Positions 1 to 7,963 of a DNA stretch of 64,000 nt are shown here, in pieces. Under the pieces are notes generated by a model. That model saw only the letters and a list, made by a program, of their open reading frames with translations. It was not told where the DNA came from and made no database searches. The DNA comes from Hymenobacter gummosus (GTDB lineage Bacteria; Bacteroidota; Bacteroidia; Cytophagales; Hymenobacteraceae). The translations under genes were made by a program, and so were the position numbers. Every line of letters begins with the position of its first letter. The stretch's first letter is position 1. The DNA is taken from NCBI RefSeq assembly GCF_003970915.1, contig NZ_RXOF01000008.1, positions 62,001 through 126,000 on the forward strand, given 5' to 3'.

Positions 1-363
1 TTCCGCACCCGGGTGTATACCGATAGCCTGGGCTGGTTCAACCTCGGCCGCTACTGGACCTCGGCGCCCGCCGATACTACCCTGCTGCGCGTGGACGTGG
101 GCGGCGACGCCGCGGCGCGGGTGTACCTGCTGCCTACCCAGCGCAGCGGCGTGTTCCTGATGCGCTGGAACAGCCAGACCCGCCTGATGGAGCTGTACGG
201 CGTGCCGGCCGGCACCGAACTGAAAATCATCGTACTGCGCGCCCAGGCGGGCCAGGTGCTGGTGGGCGCCGAGCGCGTCACGCTGCGAAGCGGCACCATC
301 TACCGCCCCGCGCTGCAGGCTATGAATGCCCAGCCCGCCGCCGATTTTATCCGGCAGTTTTAA
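1..363 (+). CDS. C-terminal part of a secreted or lipoprotein paralogue of the 3070 gene (5' truncated)
   Basis: The reading frame is open from the first base, so the gene starts outside the window; only about 120 C-terminal residues are present. The segment YTDSLGWFNLGRYW closely resembles NNDSLGWVNIDRYM in the lipoprotein at 3070-4038, and both end in a stretch describing a Val/Ile-rich beta sandwich followed by a Gln/Phe-rich tail. The two are therefore paralogues flanking the sigma/anti-sigma pair. The family function is unknown to me; the full-length relative is an SPII lipoprotein of about 320 residues, so this one is probably an envelope protein too. A strong terminator follows. Confidence 0.85.
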   Translation, partial: FRTRVYTDSLGWFNLGRYWTSAPADTTLLRVDVGGDAAARVYLLPTQRSGVFLMRWNSQTRLMELYGVPAGTELKIIVLRAQAGQVLVGAERVTLRSGTIYRPALQAMNAQPAADFIRQF

Positions 364-685
364 GGCCGCCCGGGAAGCTGCCCGGCGTGCCACCTGCTAG
401 CCTATTCGTGTTCGATCAGTAATGTTAGCGTTACCGTGTGCACACGAAAAAGCCACCCGAGGTTCGGGTGGCTTTTTTATTTGAAGCTCTTCAGCAAAAC
501 CGGCTCGATAAGCAGGCGGCTTCGTGAACTGGCTCGGCACCGCTGCATTAAATTATTACATTATTATTCAGTTACTTATCAATTTTAAATTCCTCCGCGC
601 AACCCGACCCGGGGGTGCCCGGTCATGGCTGCAGAAACCCTTATTACCCGCCGTATCCTCCCCTTGCCGCCCCTTTTGCCACCCT
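364..685. other. Intergenic region upstream of the sigma factor gene
   Basis: Besides the terminator at 447-479, the stretch from about 541 to 595 is markedly AT-rich for this genome and probably holds the promoter of the sigma factor gene. I see no exact TAnnTTTG box. The frame of the sigma gene stays open upstream to 524, but the translated residues there look like non-coding sequence. Confidence 0.5.
447..479. terminator. Rho-independent terminator
   Basis: A 9-bp perfect stem (GCCACCCGA at 452-460, TCGGGTGGC at 464-472) with a 3-nt loop is flanked by an A-run on the left and TTTTTT on the right. It ends the upstream partial gene. Confidence 0.9.
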
Positions 686-1240
686 ATGGCCGCACCACTT
701 GATGACATCCTGGCCGGCTGCCGGCGCGGGCAGCCAGGGGCACAACGGGCGCTGTATCAGCACCTGGCCTACCCGCTCATGGGGGTGTGCCTGCGCTACT
801 GCCCCTCGCGGGCCGAGGCCGAGGATGCGCTGCAAAACGCCTTCATCAAGATTTTCAGCAACCTGCACCAGTACACCGGCCAGGGCCCCTTCGAAGCCTG
901 GGCCCGCCGCATCACCGTCAACACCGCCATCAACGCTTACCACCAGCGCCAGCAGCGCGGCCCGCACGTGGAGTACGACGAGGCCATCGACCTGGCCCAC
1001 CCCGACGGCACGCCGCTGGAGCAGCTCTCGGCCGACGACCTGCTGCGAGTGCTGCAGACGCTGCCGCTGGGCTACCGCACCGTGCTGAACCTGTACGCCG
1101 TGGAGGGCTACTCCCACGCCGAAATCGGCGAGATGCTGGGCATTTCGGAGGGCACCAGCAAGTCGCAGCTGGCCCGGGCCCGCCGCCTGCTCGAATCCAA
1201 ACTTTCCTTTCCCACGCCCGCCAAGATTGCCGCCAAATGA
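686..1240 (+). CDS. ECF-type RNA polymerase sigma factor (sigma-70 family)
   Basis: A 184-residue protein with the two-domain layout of ECF sigma factors. Region 2 lies around residues 10-85 (ALYQHLAYPLMGVCLRY, then AEDALQNAFIKIFSNL), and a region 4 helix-turn-helix lies around 115-170 (YRTVLNLYAVEGYSHAEIGE, then ISEGTSKSQLARAR). I chose the ATG at 686 because it gives the usual ECF length; the frame stays open upstream to 524 without sigma-like sequence. Its stop overlaps the start of the next gene by ATGA, so the two are translationally coupled, as expected for a sigma factor and its membrane regulator. It probably controls envelope genes and may control its own operon; the target regulon cannot be read here. 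Confidence 0.93.
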   Translation: MAAPLDDILAGCRRGQPGAQRALYQHLAYPLMGVCLRYCPSRAEAEDALQNAFIKIFSNLHQYTGQGPFEAWARRITVNTAINAYHQRQQRGPHVEYDEAIDLAHPDGTPLEQLSADDLLRVLQTLPLGYRTVLNLYAVEGYSHAEIGEMLGISEGTSKSQLARARRLLESKLSFPTPAKIAAK

Positions 1241-3039
1241 CTGAACGCGAACCAGATCATCTTTTCGACGAGCTGCGCCGCAAGTTAGAGGACTACGGCA
1301 GCCACCCTTCCGCCGACTTGTGGGCGGGCCTGGAACAGCACCTGGCCGCCCAGCCGGCGGCCCCGCAGCGCCAGTGGCGCCGCGTGGCGCTGTGGCTGGC
1401 CGCCGCCTGTCTGCTGCTGCTGCTCAGCATCCCCGCGCTGCTGTGGCTGCGCCCCGCCGCGCCCACCGTTGCTACCACTGAAACCGCCGGCCCGGCCACT
1501 GGCACCGCGGCGGCCCGTTCCCAGCCCGTTCCGGCGACTGGCGCCCCCAGCCGTGCCCACCTAGCTACGGCAGCCCAGACTTCGGCCGCTCAGCTGCCGC
1601 AACCTGCCTCTACCCTTTCCCCCAACCCAACATCGGCGCAGCGCGCTACGGATACTGCGCCGCCCGCTCCATCGGCTCCGGCGGCCAATGCTGGCACTTC
1701 CGCCGCTTCGCCGGCCGCCCAAACCCGCGCCGGCCGTTCCGTGGCCACAGCAGCTGGCAGTACCAAGCCTGACCGGCCAACCGATGCTGAAACCACCGGC
1801 CTGGTAGCTGCTGGTCGGCCGGGCCGCAAACAGGCGCGCCGCCTGACCACGGCAGTAGCCGGCGGCGCACTGGGCCGCGCCGGCCAGGGGCCGCACCCGT
1901 CTGTATCCGCCACTACGCCTGGCCCGGCTGAACCCAACCAGGCGGCTTCGGGGCTGACGCGGACCGCAACTGGCCGGCCCCAGCCGACTACCTCGGCCGC
2001 TACGCCGGGCGGTGGCTCAAACAGCTCCGCTGCCACGGCCGCGCCCACGACGGCAGCCCCGACTCATGCGGCTGGCAGCCCCGATAATTCCGCTGCTGCG
2101 GCCGCCAGTACGGCGGCACCTACTACCTCGGCGGGTAGCACTGCTTCCGAAGACTTGCCGCTGGCCGCGGCCGGCCGCCCGGCCGCACTGCCCACCACGC
2201 CCCCGGTGCTGGCCACCGATAAGCTCAACAGCCGCTCCACCGCGCTGCTGACGCCGGTGCCCGGGCTACCCGCGCCGCTGAACGGAGTTGCCGCCGATAC
2301 CACCCGCCGCCGGCCCCGGCCCGCGGGGCGCTGGAGCCTGGCGCTGCTGGGCGGCGCGGGCGTGGCCTACCGGCAGCTCGGGCCAGCCCGGGATTCTGCC
2401 AGCCGCGGGCTGGGCCGGCTGGAGCGGCCCGCCATCAGCTACGCCGCCCAGCTGCAGGTGGGCTACGCCCTGACGCCGCGGCTGTGTCTGAGCACCGGCC
2501 TGGGCTACACCGAGTACGCCACCCGCCTCAACGCCGTGCTCAACAAGCCGCGCATCGTCTCTACCAGCAGCATCCGGGTGCTGGTGTACGACAACGGCAC
2601 CCGCCGCGACACGCTCATCTACGCCCTGCACCGGGACAGCCTTATGGGCACCGACCGGGTGGCCCTGCGCCAGCGCGACACTTACCGCTTCGTGACGGTG
2701 CCCTTGCTGGCGCAGTACCACCTGGGCACCACCGGCCGCCTGCGCTACGACGTGCTGGGCGGCGCCGCCCTGGGCCTGTACGCCGGGGGGCGCACCAGCA
2801 GCGGCTCGGCCTGCGCCTGCGAGCAGGTGGCCGGCCGCACCGGGCCGGGCGGGTTCCGGGTAGCCAGCCTGCTGCTCACCCTGGGCGCCGCCGCCGAGTA
2901 CCAATGGCGGCCCGGCTGGCACCTGCAGCTGCAGCCGGTGCTGCAGTACTCGGCCAGCTCCATTACCCAGGTGCCGCGGCCCGCGCGCCGCCCCGTTGCC
3001 TTGTTTTTCCAGACCGGCCTGCGGTTCGATCTGCCCTAG
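1237..3039 (+). CDS. Membrane-anchored sigma-factor partner with beta-barrel-like C-terminus
   Basis: A 600-residue protein. The first 45 residues are charged and predicted cytoplasmic (DHLFDELRRKLEDYGSHPSA), as in Bacteroidota anti-sigma proteins. One hydrophobic segment follows (about 50-70), then a very long Ala/Pro/Thr/Ser linker (about 75-345). The C-terminal 240 residues have alternating hydrophobic strands (GGAGVAYRQLG, LQVGYALTPRLCLSTGLGY, end FFQTGLRFDLP), like an outer-membrane PorT/OmpA-type barrel. I infer that it ties the sigma factor to the inner membrane and reaches across the periplasm. The ATG lies in the ATGA overlap with the sigma stop. The low-complexity linker is rich in GGCCGG-type repeats. 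Calling it an anti-sigma factor is inferred from context and layout, not from a clear domain match. Confidence 0.8.
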   Translation: MTEREPDHLFDELRRKLEDYGSHPSADLWAGLEQHLAAQPAAPQRQWRRVALWLAAACLLLLLSIPALLWLRPAAPTVATTETAGPATGTAAARSQPVPATGAPSRAHLATAAQTSAAQLPQPASTLSPNPTSAQRATDTAPPAPSAPAANAGTSAASPAAQTRAGRSVATAAGSTKPDRPTDAETTGLVAAGRPGRKQARRLTTAVAGGALGRAGQGPHPSVSATTPGPAEPNQAASGLTRTATGRPQPTTSAATPGGGSNSSAATAAPTTAAPTHAAGSPDNSAAAAASTAAPTTSAGSTASEDLPLAAAGRPAALPTTPPVLATDKLNSRSTALLTPVPGLPAPLNGVAADTTRRRPRPAGRWSLALLGGAGVAYRQLGPARDSASRGLGRLERPAISYAAQLQVGYALTPRLCLSTGLGYTEYATRLNAVLNKPRIVSTSSIRVLVYDNGTRRDTLIYALHRDSLMGTDRVALRQRDTYRFVTVPLLAQYHLGTTGRLRYDVLGGAALGLYAGGRTSSGSACACEQVAGRTGPGGFRVASLLLTLGAAAEYQWRPGWHLQLQPVLQYSASSITQVPRPARRPVALFFQTGLRFDLP

Positions 3040-3069
3040 TTTCTCTCACTCCTTACCCCCAACAACCCT

Positions 3070-4038
3070 ATGAAAATCAAGTTTCTCCTCTCGCTGCTAG
3101 CGGGTGGCCTGCTCGTTGCTGCCTGCGAAAAAGAAGAAGTCGACTGCCCGCCTCAACCCATCGACAATGGCGGAGTGCAGGTAAACCCGAGCCTGCTCAA
3201 CACCTTTGTACGAGCCCACGAGGCCCCGACGCAGACCTTCACCGTCGACCCCGCGCTGGGCACCTCGGCCACCGTCGTCACCACCAAGGGCACGCGCATT
3301 ACCATTCCGGCCGGGGCCTTTGTGCAGGCCAACGGTACGACGCCCGTGACGGGGGCCGTGCAGCTGGCGGTGCGCGAAATCCGCACGAAGTCGGAAATGG
3401 TGCTGAGTGCCATGCCCACCACCGCCAGCGGCGAAATGCTCGTGTCGGGGGGGCAGTATTTCCTGCGGGCCACGCAGAACAACCAGCGCCTGCGCCTGAA
3501 GTCCTCGGCCCGCATCAACATCCGCACGGCCAATATTCCGCGCCCCGACGTGGCTATGCGCCTGTTTTTCGGGGTTAATTCGGGCGGCAACGTCAACTGG
3601 GTGCCGGCCCCGCAGCAGGGCCCCTCCGCGCTGGGCGTGGTGCTGGACAGCACCGGGCAGGGCAACTTCTACAACATCACGCTCAACAACGATTCCCTGG
3701 GCTGGGTCAACATCGACCGGTACATGAACCTGAACCCCAAGACCACGGTCAGCGTGGCGGTGCCGGGCAACGACGTGGAGCCGGCCAACACCATGGTGTT
3801 CTACGTGTTCAACAGCTTCAACACGGTGGCCCGCGGCTACGTGGCGGCCGGCCAGAACACCGTGGCCACCGCCAATATTCCGGTGGGCCAGTCCGTTACG
3901 GCGGTGGTGATTCGCCTCGTCAACGGGCAGTACTACTTCGGCAAGCAGACGGCCACGGTGGCGGCGGGCCAGCAGTACACGCCCACGCTGCGCGCCCTGA
4001 GCGAAGCCGATTTGCTGGCCGAAGTGCAGCAGCTGTAG
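3070..4038 (+). CDS. SPII lipoprotein of unknown function, paralogue of the partial gene at the window start
   Basis: A 322-residue protein. The N-terminus MKIKFLLSLLAGGLLVAAC is a typical lipoprotein signal with lipobox LVAAC, followed by charged residues EKEE. The mature part is rich in beta-strand sequence; a segment around residues 75-115 (GTRITIPAGAFVQANG, then VTGAVQLAVREI) resembles the conserved Bacteroidota module seen in ZU5-like or carboxypeptidase-regulatory-like domains. The C-terminal half matches the partial gene at 1-363. It starts 30 bp after the anti-sigma-like gene, so it may be co-transcribed with the sigma operon and be its envelope output. No enzymatic motif is visible. 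Confidence 0.85.
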   Translation: MKIKFLLSLLAGGLLVAACEKEEVDCPPQPIDNGGVQVNPSLLNTFVRAHEAPTQTFTVDPALGTSATVVTTKGTRITIPAGAFVQANGTTPVTGAVQLAVREIRTKSEMVLSAMPTTASGEMLVSGGQYFLRATQNNQRLRLKSSARINIRTANIPRPDVAMRLFFGVNSGGNVNWVPAPQQGPSALGVVLDSTGQGNFYNITLNNDSLGWVNIDRYMNLNPKTTVSVAVPGNDVEPANTMVFYVFNSFNTVARGYVAAGQNTVATANIPVGQSVTAVVIRLVNGQYYFGKQTATVAAGQQYTPTLRALSEADLLAEVQQL

Positions 4039-4158
4039 GCCCGCCGGCCCCGGTCGGCTGCTAAGGATGACGTGCTTTCCGCCGCGGCTTGCAACCATTG
4101 CCGGGCGTTGCGGCTCCTGCTTCCGACACACCTGTCTTTTTCCCTAACGCGTGCCCGC

Positions 4159-4187
4159 AAAAACCGCCCCGGCTGGGGCGGTTTTTT
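4159..4187. terminator. Bidirectional terminator between convergent genes
   Basis: AAAAACCGCCCC (4159-4170), a 4-nt loop, then GGGGCGGTTTTTT. Runs of A and T on both sides let it serve the lipoprotein gene (+) and hutI (-). Confidence 0.92.
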
Positions 4188-4224
4188 GTTTTCCGGCCCA
4201 GCCGGGCGGGTGCAGCCGGCGCGG

Positions 4225-5493
4225 CTACTCCTCCAGCTGCCCGCCGATGACGACCTGGGCCACGGGGTTTTCGCCCAGCCAGTAGGGCAGCTCGCGGTAG
4301 TCGGGCACGCTGAGCACCAGCAAATCGGCGCGCTTGCCGGGCTCCAGGGAGCCGCAGTTGGCCTGCTGCCCGATGGCCCAGGCGGCGTTGAGGGTGACGG
4401 CGGCCAGGGCTTCGCGCGGGGTCAGCCCCATCTTGAGGCAGGCCACCTGCAGGGCCAGCCAGAGGTTTTTGCTCGGACAGGAGCCAGGGTTGAAGTCGGT
4501 GCTCAAAGCCACGGGCAGGCCCGCCTCGATGAACTGCCGGCCGGGGGCGTACTTTTCCTGGCGCAGGTACAGCGGCACCAGCGGCAGCAGCACGGCCACG
4601 GTGCGGCCCTGCCCGGCGGCGGCCACCTGGGCAGCCCCTTCGGCGCTGAGGTAGTCGCAGTGGTCGACGCTGATGGCGCCCAACTCGGCGGCCATCTGGC
4701 AGCCGCCCAGCTCGTGCAGCTGCTCGGCGTGGATTTTCAGCCCGAAGCCCAGCTCCCGGGCCCGCTGCAGATAGCGCCGCGAGTCGTCGACGGAAAAGGC
4801 GCCTTCCTCGCAGAAAATATCCACGAAGGGCACCTCGGTGGGGTTCAGCTCGGGCAGCACCTCGGCCAGCAGCATGTCGAGGTAGTCGGCGGGGCGGCCT
4901 TTGTACTCAGGCCCGGGCACGTGGGCGCCGAGGAAGGTGGACACCACGCGCACCGGCTGGCGGCGGCCGGCCTCCTGGGCTACCTGCAGCAGGCGCAGCT
5001 CGGTGGCGGCATCGAGGCCGTAGCCGCTCTTGGCTTCTAGGGTCGTCACGCCGTAGCGGCGGAAGCCTTCGAGGTGGTGCAGGGCGCTCTGCAGCAGCTC
5101 CTCGTCGGAGGCGGCGCGGGTTTTGCGCACGGTGCTCAGGATGCCCCCGCCCGCGGCCAGGATGTCGAGGTAGGACTCGCCCTGCAGCTTGCGCTGAAAC
5201 TCGTCGGCGCGGTTGCCGCCGAACACCAGGTGGGTGTGGCACTCCACCAGCCCCGGCATCAACACCCGGCCCGAGACGTCCACGATGCGCGTGTCGGGCC
5301 CGATGCGGCCGGCGTCCAGCTCGCTCATGGGCCCCACGGCGGCAATGGCCTCGCCCTGGCAGGCCACGTAGCCGTGCTCGATGATGCGCCAGTCCGCGAG
5401 GTCGGTGCCGGCCAGGGGCTTATCGGGGGGGCCGCCGGCCAAGGTGAGTACCTGGGCGGCGTGGCAGAAAAGCAGGGAGTACGGCTGGGGCAT
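4225..5493 (-). CDS. hutI: Imidazolonepropionase
   Basis: Third step of histidine degradation: 4-imidazolone-5-propionate is hydrolysed to N-formimidoyl-glutamate in the cytoplasm. The 422-residue length is normal. It has the amidohydrolase metal motif HTH (residues 86-88, in GLVECHTHLVFGG), the later metal and substrate segments KIHAEQLHELGG and SVDHCDYL, and STDFNPGS for the catalytic Asp. It is the most distal gene of a minus-strand run. The other hut genes of this window are far away (hutU at 49 kb, hutF and hutG at 54-56 kb), so the pathway is scattered. A TACTTTTG box lies 24 bp upstream of the start. Confidence 0.96.
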   Translation of the reverse strand: MPQPYSLLFCHAAQVLTLAGGPPDKPLAGTDLADWRIIEHGYVACQGEAIAAVGPMSELDAGRIGPDTRIVDVSGRVLMPGLVECHTHLVFGGNRADEFQRKLQGESYLDILAAGGGILSTVRKTRAASDEELLQSALHHLEGFRRYGVTTLEAKSGYGLDAATELRLLQVAQEAGRRQPVRVVSTFLGAHVPGPEYKGRPADYLDMLLAEVLPELNPTEVPFVDIFCEEGAFSVDDSRRYLQRARELGFGLKIHAEQLHELGGCQMAAELGAISVDHCDYLSAEGAAQVAAAGQGRTVAVLLPLVPLYLRQEKYAPGRQFIEAGLPVALSTDFNPGSCPSKNLWLALQVACLKMGLTPREALAAVTLNAAWAIGQQANCGSLEPGKRADLLVLSVPDYRELPYWLGENPVAQVVIGGQLEE

Positions 5494-5516
5494 GGCGGGG
5501 CGGGCTGGTGAGGGGC

Positions 5517-5524
5517 CAAAAGTA
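5517..5524 (-). promoter_or_regulatory. Candidate Bacteroidota -7 box for hutI
   Basis: On the minus strand the bases read TACTTTTG, an exact match to TAnnTTTG, 24 bp before the hutI start. No convincing -33 TTTG was found at the right spacing, so this is a candidate only. Confidence 0.45.
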
Positions 5525-5551
5525 CGCGGCCGGCCTAAAAACCCGTGCTGA

Positions 5552-6127
5552 CTACCGGGCCGGCTGGTTCGCTGGGCGGGTGGCCCGCGCCGTACTGGCC
5601 AGGTAGTTTGCCGTTTTCTGCCAGACGGTAGCGCGGTTCGCCGCCACGTAGCTCAGCATCCCTTCGGCATAAGGACAATCGTAATCAAAAGAGTCCCACT
5701 GGATTCCGTAGACCTCGTACCAGGGTAGCCGCTTGACCCGGAGCACGAGCAAAAAGGCCACGTCTCCAGTCGCCAGGCTATGGCTGTCCCGCGACCCGGC
5801 GCAGGCCACGGCCGCCGTAGCGGTGGTATCCAGTATCAGGGCCACGAGGCGGTGCTGGTTGGCGGGAAAGTTGGCCTTCGCGGCCCGCAGCAGCTTGTCG
5901 TCCACGAACCCGGAACGCCGGTTGTTCCAATGCAGGGTAATGCCGTCGGCCAGGCGTACCAGCACCACACTGTCGGCGGCGGCTGGTCTGGCCGTTACAG
6001 CCCGAGTGGTTGGGGCGGGCGGCTCCGGTGGTGGGGCTGCAGTCGGCTGGGCGGGCGGGGCGGCCGGCTCCGGCGAGGAGCAGGCCCACAAGGCCAGCAG
6101 TGAGCCGCAAAGAAGCACTCGGTTCAT
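5552..6127 (-). CDS. Putative lipoprotein of unknown function
   Basis: A 191-residue protein starting MNRVLLCGSLLALWACSSPE, a short SPII signal with Cys at 16, followed by a Pro/Ala-rich linker to about residue 45. The rest is a compact domain with several aromatic residues (GIQWDSFDYDCPYAEGM) and two possible disulfide Cys. It lies 12 bp downstream of the DUF3052-like gene in the same direction and is probably co-transcribed. I do not recognise the domain. Confidence 0.75.
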   Translation of the reverse strand: MNRVLLCGSLLALWACSSPEPAAPPAQPTAAPPPEPPAPTTRAVTARPAAADSVVLVRLADGITLHWNNRRSGFVDDKLLRAAKANFPANQHRLVALILDTTATAAVACAGSRDSHSLATGDVAFLLVLRVKRLPWYEVYGIQWDSFDYDCPYAEGMLSYVAANRATVWQKTANYLASTARATRPANQPAR

Positions 6128-6139
6128 AGCCTCAAACGC

Positions 6140-6595
6140 CTACTCCTTCTGCCCAATCCGCTCCTTGCCCACGGCCGAAATAGCGCCGCCGCGGGTCATT
6201 TTCTTGATGTACTCCACCCGCCGGAAGCGCAGGGCCGACCAGTCCTCATCAAGGGCCACCTGGCTGACGGGCTCGAAGCCGGCCGCCCCCAGGGCTGCCC
6301 AGCCGGTGTCGCGGTTGAACTCGCAGCGGTATTTTTTGGAAGAGGCTTTGGGGTAGGCCACCCACAGGGCCACGTCGCCGGGGGCGTGCGGGAGCTGGGC
6401 GGCCAGTGCCTCCACTTCCTCCAGCTTGGTGGCGAAGGCCAGCACGGCGGTGACGGGCACGGTGGGCGCCAGCACCGCTTCCACGGTGGCCCGCTCCCAG
6501 AGCTCGGCCAGGGCGGGCTGCAGCTCGGCGGGCATCCCCAGCAGGCCCACCACGGCCCCGGGCTTGATCTGGAGTTTGTCGACGGCGGATTTCAT
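6140..6595 (-). CDS. DUF3052-like protein
   Basis: A 151-residue soluble protein. The opening LQIKPGAVVGLLGMPAEL, the middle APGDVALWVAYPKASSK and the late DEDWSALRFRRVEY follow the layout of DUF3052 proteins, which have no known reaction. It sits between the Thg1-like gene upstream (27 bp away) and a lipoprotein gene downstream, all on the minus strand. The family name is from memory of the consensus; the function is unknown. Confidence 0.8.
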   Translation of the reverse strand: MKSAVDKLQIKPGAVVGLLGMPAELQPALAELWERATVEAVLAPTVPVTAVLAFATKLEEVEALAAQLPHAPGDVALWVAYPKASSKKYRCEFNRDTGWAALGAAGFEPVSQVALDEDWSALRFRRVEYIKKMTRGGAISAVGKERIGQKE

Positions 6596-6622
6596 GGCGG
6601 CAACTTAGCAAGTTCGCGCAAT

Positions 6623-7393
6623 TCAGGCCGGCTCGGCGGGGCCGACCCACTGCTGCACGAAGGCGGCGTAGTCGGCGCCCAGGGGCAGCTCGTAGTCGAC
6701 GTGCAGGGCCCGGCGCAGCACCTGCACGGGCTGCTGCCGGATGGGGTCGAAGGCGTCCTTGAGACGCGTGGCCCAGTACACGCCCACGCCGCGCTTCTGC
6801 CAGGCGGGCAGCGCGTGGTAGTTGGTGCCGTGCTCAAACAGCAGCTCGTGCTTGGCTCCCACGCCCAGGCCTTTGACGCGGGCGTGGGCGGCCGCGGCGT
6901 CGTGGCCCAGGCGGCGCAGCAGCCAGTAGCAGTGGGCGTTCAAGGAGTTGCGGTGGGCGTCTTCCTGCCGCCAGCGGAAGTAGTCGATTACGTCGGAGGG
7001 GCGGGGCAGCTGGCTGATGCGGCAGTCGAAGCAGGCCACATCGCCGAGCAGGTGGGTGAACTTGGCCGAGGCCTCCCCGGCCAGCACCGAGGTCAGCTTG
7101 CGCAGCTTCCGGCCGAAGGTGTGGTCGGCCGGGTCGAGCAGCAGGGAAATTTCGTCGCTCTGGGTGTAGCCGTAGCTCACGCGGAAGCCGCACTGCATCA
7201 GGTGCTCCGTGGTGCCCACCATCAGGGCGCGCACCCGCTCGTCGAAAGGCGCCTCGAAAGCGTGCACTTCCTTGGTGAGGCGGGTGAAGCCACGCCCGTC
7301 GAGGCGGGCCACCAGGAACAGGCCGGGCAGGGCGCAGTGGTCGTGGGCAGTTTCGAAGACGCGCAAACGGGCGTCGAGGTCGTTGAATTTCAT
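6623..7393 (-). CDS. tRNA(His) guanylyltransferase (Thg1)-like protein
   Basis: A 256-residue protein of the Thg1/TLP family, enzymes that add nucleotides in the 3'-5' direction. The two metal-binding carboxylate motifs are clear: RLDGRGFT with Asp32 and YTQSDEISLLL with Asp80, in the same spacing as in eukaryotic Thg1. The block EDAHRNSLNAHCYWLLRR (about 145-161) matches the conserved HINNLYN-type region. Most bacteria encode the G-1 of tRNA-His in the gene and do not need Thg1, so a bacterial TLP is usually thought to repair 5'-truncated tRNAs. The neighbouring P-loop kinase gene (7491-7958) fits a 5'-end repair pathway. The DUF3052-like gene follows after 27 bp. Confidence 0.92.
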   Translation of the reverse strand: MKFNDLDARLRVFETAHDHCALPGLFLVARLDGRGFTRLTKEVHAFEAPFDERVRALMVGTTEHLMQCGFRVSYGYTQSDEISLLLDPADHTFGRKLRKLTSVLAGEASAKFTHLLGDVACFDCRISQLPRPSDVIDYFRWRQEDAHRNSLNAHCYWLLRRLGHDAAAAHARVKGLGVGAKHELLFEHGTNYHALPAWQKRGVGVYWATRLKDAFDPIRQQPVQVLRRALHVDYELPLGADYAAFVQQWVGPAEPA

Positions 7394-7490
7394 CGGGCCG
7401 GGGCGGGCTAGGATGAGGAATGGATAACGCTGATGCAGGCGGCGCGGGCCGGCAAGCCCAGGCTGCAGCCGGTACAGGGGAACGGCGAGG

Positions 7491-7958
7491 CTACGATTCG
7501 GCGGGCGGCGCGGGCCGTTCGGTTTGCCAGGGCTCCACCACGAAGCCGCCCTCCCCGATGCGCACGTAGTACAGCTCGTCGAAGCCCTCGGCCCAGGCGG
7601 GCAGCTGCAGCCGGCCCACGGCCCCGAAAATGCCCACGTCGGGAACCTGTTCGGCCGCGGGCCGCTGCCGGTTGCGCGCCACCGCCTCCCGCGGCACCGA
7701 CTGAAAATAGTAGCCCACCACCCGGTAGCCGGCCGCTTTGGCCGGTTCGATGTAGCGGGCCCGCTCGGCGGCCGTGGGGTTGGTGTTGTCGACCACGAAG
7801 CGGGCCTGGGTATCGAGGCAGAGCTGCAGCAGCCGGGCCTCGCGGTAGCGGGTGCGCAGCAAATCCAGGCTCAGGCGGATGTGGGAGTTGAAAAACCGCT
7901 CCTTGTAAAACGTCGACTTGCCGGTGGCCTGAATGCCGCAGAAGATGATGGCTTGCAT
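7491..7958 (-). CDS. P-loop AAA/polynucleotide-kinase-like ATPase
   Basis: A 155-residue protein with a Walker A motif at the N-terminus (GIQATGKSTFY, residues 8-18) and a second conserved stretch FVVDNTNPTAAERARYI (about 53-69), which is the zeta-toxin/PNK-type signature DxTN. The fold is like T4 polynucleotide kinase without the phosphatase domain, so 5'-phosphorylation of RNA or DNA ends is the likely reaction. It begins 5 bp after a lipoprotein gene and lies about 100 bp upstream of the Thg1-like gene on the same strand. Together they could trim and re-extend damaged RNA 5' ends. The substrate is inferred, not shown. Confidence 0.88.
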   Translation of the reverse strand: MQAIIFCGIQATGKSTFYKERFFNSHIRLSLDLLRTRYREARLLQLCLDTQARFVVDNTNPTAAERARYIEPAKAAGYRVVGYYFQSVPREAVARNRQRPAAEQVPDVGIFGAVGRLQLPAWAEGFDELYYVRIGEGGFVVEPWQTERPAPPAES

Positions 7959-7963
7959 AGGAA

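Noticed and set aside
7433-7891. A plus-strand Arg/Pro-rich frame opposite the kinase gene
   Set aside because: It is the shadow of a P-loop protein on the minus strand, with no motif.
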